From Prevotella sp. CAG:1092 (GTDB taxonomy: Bacteria > Bacteroidota > Bacteroidia > Bacteroidales > Bacteroidaceae), in assembly GCA_000436915.1 (NCBI GenBank), contig HF994098.1:1-16989 (forward strand): DNA of 16,989 bases, read 5' to 3'. The notes below the pieces were generated by a model. The model had not been told where the DNA came from. It worked only from the letters and a program-made list of their open reading frames with translations, and did no database searches. Both the position numbers and the translations under genes were made by a program. Below are positions 7,045 through 14,361 of the stretch, piece after piece; positions within the stretch are counted from its first letter, which is position 1; the number at the start of each line of letters is the position of its first letter.

Positions 7045-9330
7045 ATGGAAATGATTAAAAAGATTATCTCTATACTATATATCCTTGTGCTCGTGAGCAT
7101 GGCTGTAGCCACAATAGTGGAGAAAGCTCAAGGCACAGACTATGTGCATACGCATATCTATGGTTCGTGGTGGTTTATATTGCTATGGGCTGTGATGACG
7201 GCACTCGGCATTTTCTATATCATCAAGTGCAAGGTACGACGAGTTTCGACACTTGCTCTGCATCTGTCGTTTGTAGTGATATTGGCTGGTGCATTGGTTA
7301 CTCACATAACAGCTAAGCGAGGCTTGATACATCTGAGAGTGGGGCAGACCGTGAACTCATATATGACAAATAATGGCGAACAAGGAATGAAAGAAGAGCT
7401 GTTGCCATTTTCGGTATGCTTGCAACGCTTCGAGACCAAGATGCATGATGGCACTAATGCTGCAGCTGACTATTCTTCGCGATTTACTATTGTTGATGGC
7501 AACGAAAAGAGTGAAGGTTTTGTGTCGATGAATAATATCTATTCTCATCGCTCGTTCAGGTTTTATCAGCAGTCGTATGATGAAGACGGAAAGGGTAGTG
7601 TGCTTGCAATAAATGCCGACCCCTACGGCATTCCTATTACATATACCGGCTATGCGCTACTCTTTATAGCCCTCGTTTGGATGCTCGTCGATCCTAAGGG
7701 AAGCTATCGCCGATTGCTCTCAAGCGACCTGATAAAGAAAGGCGCGCTCGCCATAGCCTTGCTGTTTACTATTGGCATAGGTAATGGCAACAAAGCGTAT
7801 GCCCAGTCGTCGCCGGCATCATCAGACAATCTGCAACAGGCTGTATTGCCTAAGGCTGAAGCTGAAAAGTTTGGCAAACTATGCATATTATACAATAATC
7901 GCATTTGTCCTGTGCAGACCTATGCTCTCGACTTCTGCAAAAAAATATATGGAGCACGCTCATACAGAGGACTCTCGGCAGAACAAGTGCTGTCGGGATG
8001 GCTATTCTATGGTGAAGTATGGGAAAACGAACCTTTCATAAAGATAAAGAGTGGCGAACTGAAATCTACTATGCAGTTGCCAGATTATTGCTCTATGAAG
8101 ACTTTCTTTAATAGCGAAATGGGAGGCTATATCATTGGACAATATGTGCAGGAATTCTATAGTGGTAATCAAGATAAGTTTCATCAGCAGGCGGCAGATA
8201 TAGATGGCAAACTGCAACTAATAGTAAATCTGCGTCGCGGTATATCGATGAAGGTGTTGCCATATACCTTTACCAAGAATGTAAAGGCTACCAGAAACGA
8301 ACCATTCGTCAAGGCTGGCACCACAAGATGGTATGCGCCTGTAGACAGATTGCCTATGGCTGTGGAGCGTCAGCATGCTATGTATATAAATAATGTATTC
8401 TCGTTGCTCTACGAAGATGTTAGAGCAGGCAAGATGGATAATGTGGATATCTATCTCGAAAAGATGAAGAAATATCAGAGCATGAGCGCAGGAAGTTCGT
8501 TGCCTACAGTAGCCCAATATCGTGCTGAGCGCATCATCAACGCCTTCCCTTTTGCCACAATCCTCTTCATGGTAAACCTCACGCTTGGCTTTATAGCCCT
8601 ATTCTATACCATCTATCGCATGACAAAGAAGCGCCATGCCAAGGTGCTTGATGTGGCTTTGCCTATACTTCTTTGTTTGTCGTTTGCAGCATTGACCTTC
8701 GGCTTGGCTTTGCGCTGGATAGTGAGTGGCAATATTCCTATGTCGAATGGCTACGAGAGTATGCTCACGGTGGCATGGTTTGTGATGTTGATAGCCATAG
8801 TCATGCAGATGAAGATACGCCTGATGATGGTGTTTGGTTTCCTGCTCTCAGGCTTCTTCTTGCTTGTGAGCCATATCAATCAGATGGACCCAGCCATAGG
8901 ACAAATGATGCCAGTACTGAATAGTCCGCTATTGAGCCTGCATGTCAGCATCATCATGATGAGCTACGCTCTGCTGTCGTTGACATTCATCTGTGGCATC
9001 ATGGGCTTGGCTATGCGCTCGCATGCAGAAGCTTTGCAGGTGTTGAGCCGAATATTCCTATATCCTGCCATCACTTGCATGGGATTCGGTATTTTTATTG
9101 GAGCTATTTGGGCAAACGTTAGTTGGGGAAATTATTGGAGTTGGGATAGCAAAGAAACCTGGGCGCTTATCACCTTTATGCTATACGCCGTGGTGGTGCA
9201 TACTCAGAGCTTACCATTATTCCGTAAGCCGATAGCATACCACGTATATATGACCTTAGCTTTCTTGAGTATTATCATGACATACTTTGGTGTGAACTAC
9301 TTCCTCACAGGCATGCACTCGTATGCATAA
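7045..9330 (+). CDS. ccsBA: Fused ResB-CcsA cytochrome c synthetase (system II)
   Basis: This is a 761-aa inner-membrane protein that exports heme and attaches it to CxxCH cysteines of c-type cytochromes outside the membrane. The N-terminal ResB/CcsB part has three helices (about 5-23, 43-60, 70-88), a periplasmic domain and more helices near 200-245. A soluble region follows, and the C-terminal CcsA part has about eight helices from residue 505 on. The tryptophan-rich heme motif is intact: WGNYWSWDSKETW (694-706). Four histidines sit where CcsBA proteins keep heme ligands: H73 (LHLSFVVILAG), H633 (LSLHVS), H719 (VVVHTQ) and H758 (TGMHSY); the 39-residue distance between the last two agrees with what I recall for characterised CcsBA. 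It follows the di-heme gene after a terminator, so it has its own promoter region, and that cytochrome is an obvious client. CcdA and ResA-type thiol partners are not in the window. Confidence 0.95.
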   Translation: MEMIKKIISILYILVLVSMAVATIVEKAQGTDYVHTHIYGSWWFILLWAVMTALGIFYIIKCKVRRVSTLALHLSFVVILAGALVTHITAKRGLIHLRVGQTVNSYMTNNGEQGMKEELLPFSVCLQRFETKMHDGTNAAADYSSRFTIVDGNEKSEGFVSMNNIYSHRSFRFYQQSYDEDGKGSVLAINADPYGIPITYTGYALLFIALVWMLVDPKGSYRRLLSSDLIKKGALAIALLFTIGIGNGNKAYAQSSPASSDNLQQAVLPKAEAEKFGKLCILYNNRICPVQTYALDFCKKIYGARSYRGLSAEQVLSGWLFYGEVWENEPFIKIKSGELKSTMQLPDYCSMKTFFNSEMGGYIIGQYVQEFYSGNQDKFHQQAADIDGKLQLIVNLRRGISMKVLPYTFTKNVKATRNEPFVKAGTTRWYAPVDRLPMAVERQHAMYINNVFSLLYEDVRAGKMDNVDIYLEKMKKYQSMSAGSSLPTVAQYRAERIINAFPFATILFMVNLTLGFIALFYTIYRMTKKRHAKVLDVALPILLCLSFAALTFGLALRWIVSGNIPMSNGYESMLTVAWFVMLIAIVMQMKIRLMMVFGFLLSGFFLLVSHINQMDPAIGQMMPVLNSPLLSLHVSIIMMSYALLSLTFICGIMGLAMRSHAEALQVLSRIFLYPAITCMGFGIFIGAIWANVSWGNYWSWDSKETWALITFMLYAVVVHTQSLPLFRKPIAYHVYMTLAFLSIIMTYFGVNYFLTGMHSYA

Positions 9331-9338
9331 GCGAATAA

Positions 9339-9366
9339 GAGTGAAGAGTGAAGAGTGAAGAGTGAA
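9339..9366 (+). repeat. Four tandem copies of GAGTGAA
   Basis: The 7-bp unit GAGTGAA is repeated four times without change (9339-9366) and followed by GAA. It starts 8 bp after the ccsBA stop and ends about 50 bp before lysC. A short palindrome, TCAAAT-GG-ATTTGA (9370-9383), follows directly. There is no terminator hairpin or clear promoter in the rest of this 88-bp gap. Confidence 0.9.
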
Positions 9367-9418
9367 GAATCAAATGGATTTGAAGGATAATTAAGAAAAA
9401 AAGAAAAAAATAAACGAT

Positions 9419-10744
9419 ATGAACATGCAAGTAATGAAGTTTGGAGGTACCTCGGTAGGTTCTCCTGAAAGAATGAAGAATGTTGCCAAGCTCATCACAG
9501 AGTCTGGTGAACCAACTTTCGTAGTGCTCTCGGCAATGAGCGGCACAACAAACTCATTGGTGGAAATTAGCGACTATCTGTATAAGAAGAATCCAGAAGG
9601 CGCAAACGAGGTTATCAACAACCTTGAGAAGAAATACTTGCAACACGTTGAAGACCTCTACTCCACCGAAGAATATAAGCAAAAGACACGCGACCTGTTG
9701 CAGCAGGAGTTCAACTATCTGCGCTCATTCACCAAAGACTTGTTTACAAGCTTCGAAGAGAAGAGCATCGTGGCTCAGGGCGAAATCATCAGCACCAACA
9801 TGGTGGTAAACTATCTTCAGGAGTGTGGCGTTAAGGCTGTGTTGCTCAATGCACTCGACTTTATGCGCACCGACAAGAATGCTGAGCCTGACACCGCTTA
9901 TATCAAGGAGAAGTTACAGTCTATCATGAAGGACAATGAGGGCTATCAGATTTACATCACCCAGGGCTTCATCTGCCGCAACGCTTATGGCGAGGTAGAC
10001 AACTTGCAGCGTGGTGGTTCTGACTATACAGCATCGCTCATCGGTGCTGCTCTGCCAGCTTCAGAGATTCAGATTTGGACCGACATCGACGGAATGCACA
10101 ACAACGACCCTCGTATCGTTGATAAAACAGAGGCAGTGAGACAGCTCAACTTCGAAGAGGCTGCCGAGCTCGCATACTTCGGAGCTAAGATTTTGCACCC
10201 TACATGTGTGCAGCCAGCTAAATATGCAGGCATTCCTGTACGCTTGAAGAACACCATGGACCCTAAGGCCGAGGGCACTATCATCGACAACGTGATAGTA
10301 CGTGGCAAAATCAAGGCTGTGGCAGCTAAGGACAACATTACAGCTATCAAGATTAAGTCGTCGCGCATGCTCTTGGCAACAGGATTCTTGCGCAAGGTAT
10401 TCGAGATTTTCGAGAGCTATCAGACTCCTATCGACATGATTGCAACATCAGAAGTTGGTGTGAGCATGAGTATCGACAAAGACGACCACCTGAACGAAAT
10501 CGTTGACGAACTGAAGAAATATGGTACTGTGACCGTAGACACCAACATGTGTATCGTCTGCGTAGTTGGCGACCTCGACTGGAGCAACCTCGGTTTCGAG
10601 ACCATCGCTACCGACGCTATGAAGAACATCCCTGTGCGCATGATTAGCTATGGCGGTAGCAACTACAACATCTCGTTCCTTATCAAGGAGAGCGACAAGA
10701 AGCAAGCGTTGCAGAACTTGAGCAACGTATTGTTTAATAAGTAA
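9419..10744 (+). CDS. lysC: Aspartate kinase, monofunctional
   Basis: This is a 441-aa cytoplasmic enzyme that phosphorylates L-aspartate with ATP, the first step toward lysine, diaminopimelate, threonine and methionine. The kinase domain starts with MKFGGTSVGS (residues 6-15). It continues with the substrate region RGGSDYTASLIGAAL (198-212), WTDIDGMHNNDPRIV and AAELAYFGAKILHP. Two ACT regulatory domains follow from about residue 305 (ITAIKIKSSRMLLATGFL; later CIVCVVGDLDWSN and VRMISYGGSNYNISFLI), so allosteric inhibition by a pathway amino acid is likely, though which one cannot be read. No homoserine dehydrogenase domain is fused. ATGs at 9419 and 9425 are both possible starts; the choice changes only two residues. 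It is followed by lysA, which fits a lysine/diaminopimelate role. Confidence 0.95.
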   Translation: MNMQVMKFGGTSVGSPERMKNVAKLITESGEPTFVVLSAMSGTTNSLVEISDYLYKKNPEGANEVINNLEKKYLQHVEDLYSTEEYKQKTRDLLQQEFNYLRSFTKDLFTSFEEKSIVAQGEIISTNMVVNYLQECGVKAVLLNALDFMRTDKNAEPDTAYIKEKLQSIMKDNEGYQIYITQGFICRNAYGEVDNLQRGGSDYTASLIGAALPASEIQIWTDIDGMHNNDPRIVDKTEAVRQLNFEEAAELAYFGAKILHPTCVQPAKYAGIPVRLKNTMDPKAEGTIIDNVIVRGKIKAVAAKDNITAIKIKSSRMLLATGFLRKVFEIFESYQTPIDMIATSEVGVSMSIDKDDHLNEIVDELKKYGTVTVDTNMCIVCVVGDLDWSNLGFETIATDAMKNIPVRMISYGGSNYNISFLIKESDKKQALQNLSNVLFNK

Positions 10745-10768
10745 AGCATAAAACACATCATCTCTTTC

Positions 10769-10801
10769 AGCCCATCTCTCTCCAACACAGAGGGATGGGC
10801 T
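10769..10801 (+). terminator. Stem-loop between lysC and lysA
   Basis: Positions 10769-10780 pair with 10790-10801 in a 12-bp stem (one G-T pair) around a 9-nt loop; the outer part is AGCCCATC/GATGGGCT. The bases after it (atacaacaac) contain no T-tract. It may terminate inefficiently or stabilise the lysC transcript. No TAnnTTTG promoter was found between it and lysA. Confidence 0.6.
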
Positions 10802-10834
10802 ATACAACAACACACACAGAACAAGACAATTCAG

Positions 10835-11992
10835 ATGAAAGGTACATTTCCAATAGATAAATTCCAAGGCATACAGACGCCATTCTACTATTACGACACC
10901 GACTTGCTGCGCCAAACCCTGAAGGCTATCAACAACGAAGTGGACAAGCATCCAGGATACCATGTGCACTATGCGGTGAAGGCTAATGCCAATCCAAAGG
11001 TGCTCAATATAATCTGCCAAGCTGGTCTTGGTGCCGACTGCGTGAGCGGTGGCGAGATTGAGGCTGCCATCAACGCAGGTTTTGCACCATCTAAGATAGT
11101 ATATGCCGGAGTGGGCAAAAGCGACTGGGAGATAAACCTCGGACTCGACAAAGATATTTTCTGCTTCAATGTAGAGAGCATCGCCGAGCTGGAGGTTATC
11201 AACGAGCTTGCAGCAGCACGAGGCAAGGTGGCTAGAGTGGCTTTCCGTATCAACCCTAACGTGGGCGCACATACTCACGCCAATATCACAACCGGACTTG
11301 CAGAAAACAAATTCGGCATTGCCATGCAAGACATGGAGGCTGCGATAGAAGAAGCGGCACAGATGCAGAACGTGAAGTTTGTGGGATTGCACTTCCATAT
11401 TGGTAGTCAGATACTTGACATGGGCGACTTCGAGGCTTTGTGCAACCGTATCAACGAATTGCAAGACAAGCTTGAGCGCAATCATATCATCGTTGAGAAT
11501 ATCAATGTGGGCGGTGGACTCGGTGTTAGCTACGACCACCCTAACCGTGAGCCAATACCAAACTTCAAGGCTTATTTCGATACATACGCCAAGAAGCTGA
11601 AATTGCGCGAAGGTCAGTCTCTGCACTTTGAATTGGGACGTGCCGTTGTGGCTCAGATGGGCTCGCTCATCACCCGCACACTATACGTGAAGCAAGGCAC
11701 AGCAAAGAAGTTTGCCATTGTGGATGCCGGTATGACCGACCTCATCCGTCCTGCCCTTTATCAGGCGTACCACAAGATAGAGAACATTTCGAGCGACGAG
11801 CCTTTGGAGACCTACGACGTGGTGGGTCCAATATGCGAATCGAGCGATGTCTTTGCTAAAGCTATCGACATCAACAAAACCAAGCGTGGCGACCTAATAG
11901 CACTACGCTCGGCTGGAGCCTATGGCGAAATTATGGCAAGTCAGTACAACTGCCGTAAGTTGCCTAAAGGCTATATCTCTGAAGATTTATGA
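10835..11992 (+). CDS. lysA: Diaminopimelate decarboxylase
   Basis: This 385-aa cytoplasmic enzyme removes CO2 from meso-diaminopimelate to give L-lysine, the last step of the pathway. It has the PLP-dependent fold III layout. The PLP lysine is K49 in HYAVKAN, and the barrel continues with the GADCVSGGEIEAA, GLHFHIGSQI and NVGGGLGV phosphate-binding segments. The substrate-side motif ELGRAVVA stands in the place of the more common EPGR form, and CESSDVF supplies the cysteine and acidic residues that complete the dimer active site. It is somewhat shorter than typical 415-420-aa enzymes but ends naturally. Its stop overlaps the start of the next gene by 4 bp (ATGA), so translation of the GT2-like protein is probably coupled to it. 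Ornithine/arginine decarboxylase is an unlikely alternative given the lysC neighbour. Confidence 0.95.
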   Translation: MKGTFPIDKFQGIQTPFYYYDTDLLRQTLKAINNEVDKHPGYHVHYAVKANANPKVLNIICQAGLGADCVSGGEIEAAINAGFAPSKIVYAGVGKSDWEINLGLDKDIFCFNVESIAELEVINELAAARGKVARVAFRINPNVGAHTHANITTGLAENKFGIAMQDMEAAIEEAAQMQNVKFVGLHFHIGSQILDMGDFEALCNRINELQDKLERNHIIVENINVGGGLGVSYDHPNREPIPNFKAYFDTYAKKLKLREGQSLHFELGRAVVAQMGSLITRTLYVKQGTAKKFAIVDAGMTDLIRPALYQAYHKIENISSDEPLETYDVVGPICESSDVFAKAIDINKTKRGDLIALRSAGAYGEIMASQYNCRKLPKGYISEDL

Positions 11993-13173
11993 TATTTAAT
12001 ACAACATCATTAATAATTTGCGGCATTCTGCTGCTATTGGCTATTATAGCCTCCTTTGTTAACCCTCTGTTCCGCAAGATTATCTTGTCGGAAGAGGCAG
12101 ACTTATCATCAACAGAAGATGCCGACAACAGTTCTGCTAACGATGCTTACGGACAGCAAATGCCATCCGTAAGCATCGTCATAACTGCCCACGACAATGC
12201 TGCCGAACTAAGACGCAATCTGCCCTTGGTGTTGGCACAGCAATATCCAGGAAGCTATCAGGTGATAGTGGTGGCAGAGAAAGGCGACAGCGAAACAGAA
12301 GATGTGCTGAAGTTGCTTTCAGCCGACAAGCATCTATACTACACGCTTATACCTGAATCGTCGAGATACATGAGCCGCAAAAAGCTCTCTATCACAATTG
12401 GCGTAAAGGCTGCCAAGAGCGAATGGATAATGCTCGTAGAACCATCGTGCCGCCCTGAGTCGGAACATTGGCTTGCCAATATGGCTCGCAACTGCAATAA
12501 GGACAAAGACCTCGTAATTGGCTACAGCCGCTACGACGACGATGCAAAAATGTATCAGAGATTTGAGCGCATGCTAATTCAATGCTACTCGCTTCGCGAA
12601 GCACAGCAGTCTATGGCTTATCGCCATTATGGCTCTAACCTTATGATACGCAAAAGCCTGTTTATGCAGCAGGAGGGTTTTCGCAGTAGTTTGAACTTGG
12701 TGAGAGGAGAATATGACTTCTTGGTAAACGATTTTGCCACAGCCGACAATACTGCTACAGAAACATCTCATTTGGCTCATGTCGTTGAGGATGCTCCTAC
12801 CCACAAGGCGTGGCTGTATCACCACATGTACTATCTGGAATCAAGAAAGATACTAAAGCGAGGCATAAAGCATCGCTTGGTATTCAACATCGACCAGATA
12901 ATGCTCCACACAACGGTAATTGCCGACATCGCAGCCATTGCAGCATCCGTGACACTTCAGCAATGGATTATCACAGCAGTAGCAGCGGTTTCGCTGATAA
13001 TAACAACATTACTATGTAGTCTATGGTTGTCTAAACGCTCCAAGGAGTTGGGCGAAAATATCCCTACCCTTTTGGCTTTGCCTTTGCAGCTTAGCGTGGT
13101 GTGGCACAACATGAAACATGCCATAAACCATAAGTTTGCCGACAAATTAGATTTCACAACCCATAAACTATAA
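11989..13173 (+). CDS. GT2-like membrane glycosyltransferase with altered catalytic motifs
   Basis: This 394-aa inner-membrane protein has one N-terminal helix (about 7-24), a GT-A-like domain from residue 59 (PSVSIVITAHDN), and two C-terminal helices (about 305-322 and 326-347). The fold is recognisable: VIVVAEKGD (92-100) takes the position of the usual VIVVDDGS nucleotide loop, and RKKLSITIGVKAAKSEWIMLV (130-150) is the stretch normally leading into the DxD motif. Here that motif reads E151-P152-S153 instead of DAD, and the expected first Asp is also absent. The later RGEYD (239-243) and VVED (265-268) may correspond to the acceptor-side acidic motif. It could therefore be a diverged or inactive glycosyltransferase. 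It is coupled to lysA by an ATGA overlap and followed 12 bp later by a second GT-like gene. Fold call good, activity uncertain. Confidence 0.8.
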   Translation: MIFNTTSLIICGILLLLAIIASFVNPLFRKIILSEEADLSSTEDADNSSANDAYGQQMPSVSIVITAHDNAAELRRNLPLVLAQQYPGSYQVIVVAEKGDSETEDVLKLLSADKHLYYTLIPESSRYMSRKKLSITIGVKAAKSEWIMLVEPSCRPESEHWLANMARNCNKDKDLVIGYSRYDDDAKMYQRFERMLIQCYSLREAQQSMAYRHYGSNLMIRKSLFMQQEGFRSSLNLVRGEYDFLVNDFATADNTATETSHLAHVVEDAPTHKAWLYHHMYYLESRKILKRGIKHRLVFNIDQIMLHTTVIADIAAIAASVTLQQWIITAVAAVSLIITTLLCSLWLSKRSKELGENIPTLLALPLQLSVVWHNMKHAINHKFADKLDFTTHKL

Positions 13174-13185
13174 AACTATAGGATT

Positions 13186-14361
13186 ATGAGGATTTTGCTC
13201 TATATACCACAACAGACATTCAGCGTCGACGCCAACAAAGAATTGGTGACGGCGCTGAATGTGTGTCTTAACGAGAATGGCAACATAAGCGGAGTGCAAG
13301 CAGAAATAGCTCACGCTTACTCACCACAATTGCTCAACGATATCAATATCGTACACATCTTCGGATGCTGGAATCATCAAGCAGCACAGCTCATGCAGAA
13401 AGCCACCAAGGCGAATATCCCTACGGTATTTTCGCCTTTAGGCGGACTCGAACCATGGACTATGAAAGGTAAGGCTGCAAAGAGAAACCTGCAGACCAAC
13501 CTCTTTCAGCGCCGAATGACACGACAGGCGTCGGCTGTGCATGTGGCAGGAAAGTTTGAAAACGAGATGTTCGCTCGTCTGCGTTGGAATCCTCGCGTGA
13601 GCATCATCAAGAATCCTGCTTTGACAAGCCTCGTGAGCAATAAGGAGATGGCTCGCCAGATGCTGACACTCTATCAAAAGGTGTTAGACTCAAATGTCTA
13701 CACCTTGATGAGCCAACAAGCAGCAACAGCCATGACGTATCTGCTGCAGGCTGCCACTTTCCCCGAAATATCTCAGATGCCTACAGCCATGAAGCTGGCA
13801 AAGGAAGATGTGGAGAAGATTGACGCCACCGACTGGCGCAACATCTGCATCTATGCTCACGACGAGCACATCTCCGACATCATTGCCCAAGGTGCTGCCA
13901 TCATCAACCCTGAACTTACGATGATAGAAGTGGACAATGCTCAGCGCTTTGCTCCAAGCAATAAATATAGCGATAAAGATTTGAAGTGCGACGACGTGCT
14001 GAGTAGCAACATCATGCTGAAGAGCAAGGTAGAAGATATTGCTACCGACGAACAGCAGATAGAGCGCGAACTGTGTATGATGGTGTTAAACATAAAGCAC
14101 GAACTTGCTCACAACAAGTTGCCTTTGCGCCATATTGCAAACCTTGCCACACGCCTCAACCACGAGGAATACGACGAGGATGTATTGGCAACAATGCTCG
14201 AAGAAACCAGCGCCACGATGTTTATGGCAAGGCTCGAAGCAGCCATGACAACCATCACAAGATTAACAGAAGGCTTCATGCCTATAAAACCAATATTTGA
14301 CAAACAGGCAGACGCAATGACGTCTGAAATAACGAAACTTAAAAACATAGCCGTGTCATGA
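13186..14361 (+). CDS. Protein with half of a GT4 glycosyltransferase plus a helical region
   Basis: The product is 391 aa and probably soluble. Residues 1-145 resemble the N-terminal (acceptor) Rossmann domain of GT4 enzymes: VHIFGCWNHQAAQLM (56-70), then IPTVFSPLGGLEPWTMKG (78-95) in the place of the usual TPHGxLEPW segment, FQRRMTRQASAVHVAG (107-122), and VSIIKNP (138-144) where VIPNGVD is expected. The C-terminal nucleotide-sugar-binding domain, with its conserved Glu, is missing. Residues 150-391 are instead mostly helical with no motif I recognise. No frameshift is evident: the ORF is intact and its stop overlaps fbp by 4 bp (ATGA). It may work with the GT2-like protein 12 bp upstream, as a scaffold or acceptor-binding subunit, but that is inference. 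I do not know the name of the C-terminal region. Confidence 0.65.
   Translation: MRILLYIPQQTFSVDANKELVTALNVCLNENGNISGVQAEIAHAYSPQLLNDINIVHIFGCWNHQAAQLMQKATKANIPTVFSPLGGLEPWTMKGKAAKRNLQTNLFQRRMTRQASAVHVAGKFENEMFARLRWNPRVSIIKNPALTSLVSNKEMARQMLTLYQKVLDSNVYTLMSQQAATAMTYLLQAATFPEISQMPTAMKLAKEDVEKIDATDWRNICIYAHDEHISDIIAQGAAIINPELTMIEVDNAQRFAPSNKYSDKDLKCDDVLSSNIMLKSKVEDIATDEQQIERELCMMVLNIKHELAHNKLPLRHIANLATRLNHEEYDEDVLATMLEETSATMFMARLEAAMTTITRLTEGFMPIKPIFDKQADAMTSEITKLKNIAVS

Noticed and set aside
9339..9383. Start of a CRISPR array
   Set aside because: The repeat unit is 7 bp with no spacers, and no cas gene is present.
9331..9418. Lysine riboswitch or leader attenuator before lysC
   Set aside because: The gap is only 88 bp, mostly a tandem repeat and A-rich leader, and shows no conserved multi-helix core or leader peptide.
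10448..11626. 392-codon open frame on the minus strand across the lysC end and lysA
   Set aside because: It lies opposite two well-supported enzymes, spans their intergenic hairpin, and its translation is Cys/His/Val-rich without any domain. It is a shadow of the codon use of the + strand genes.
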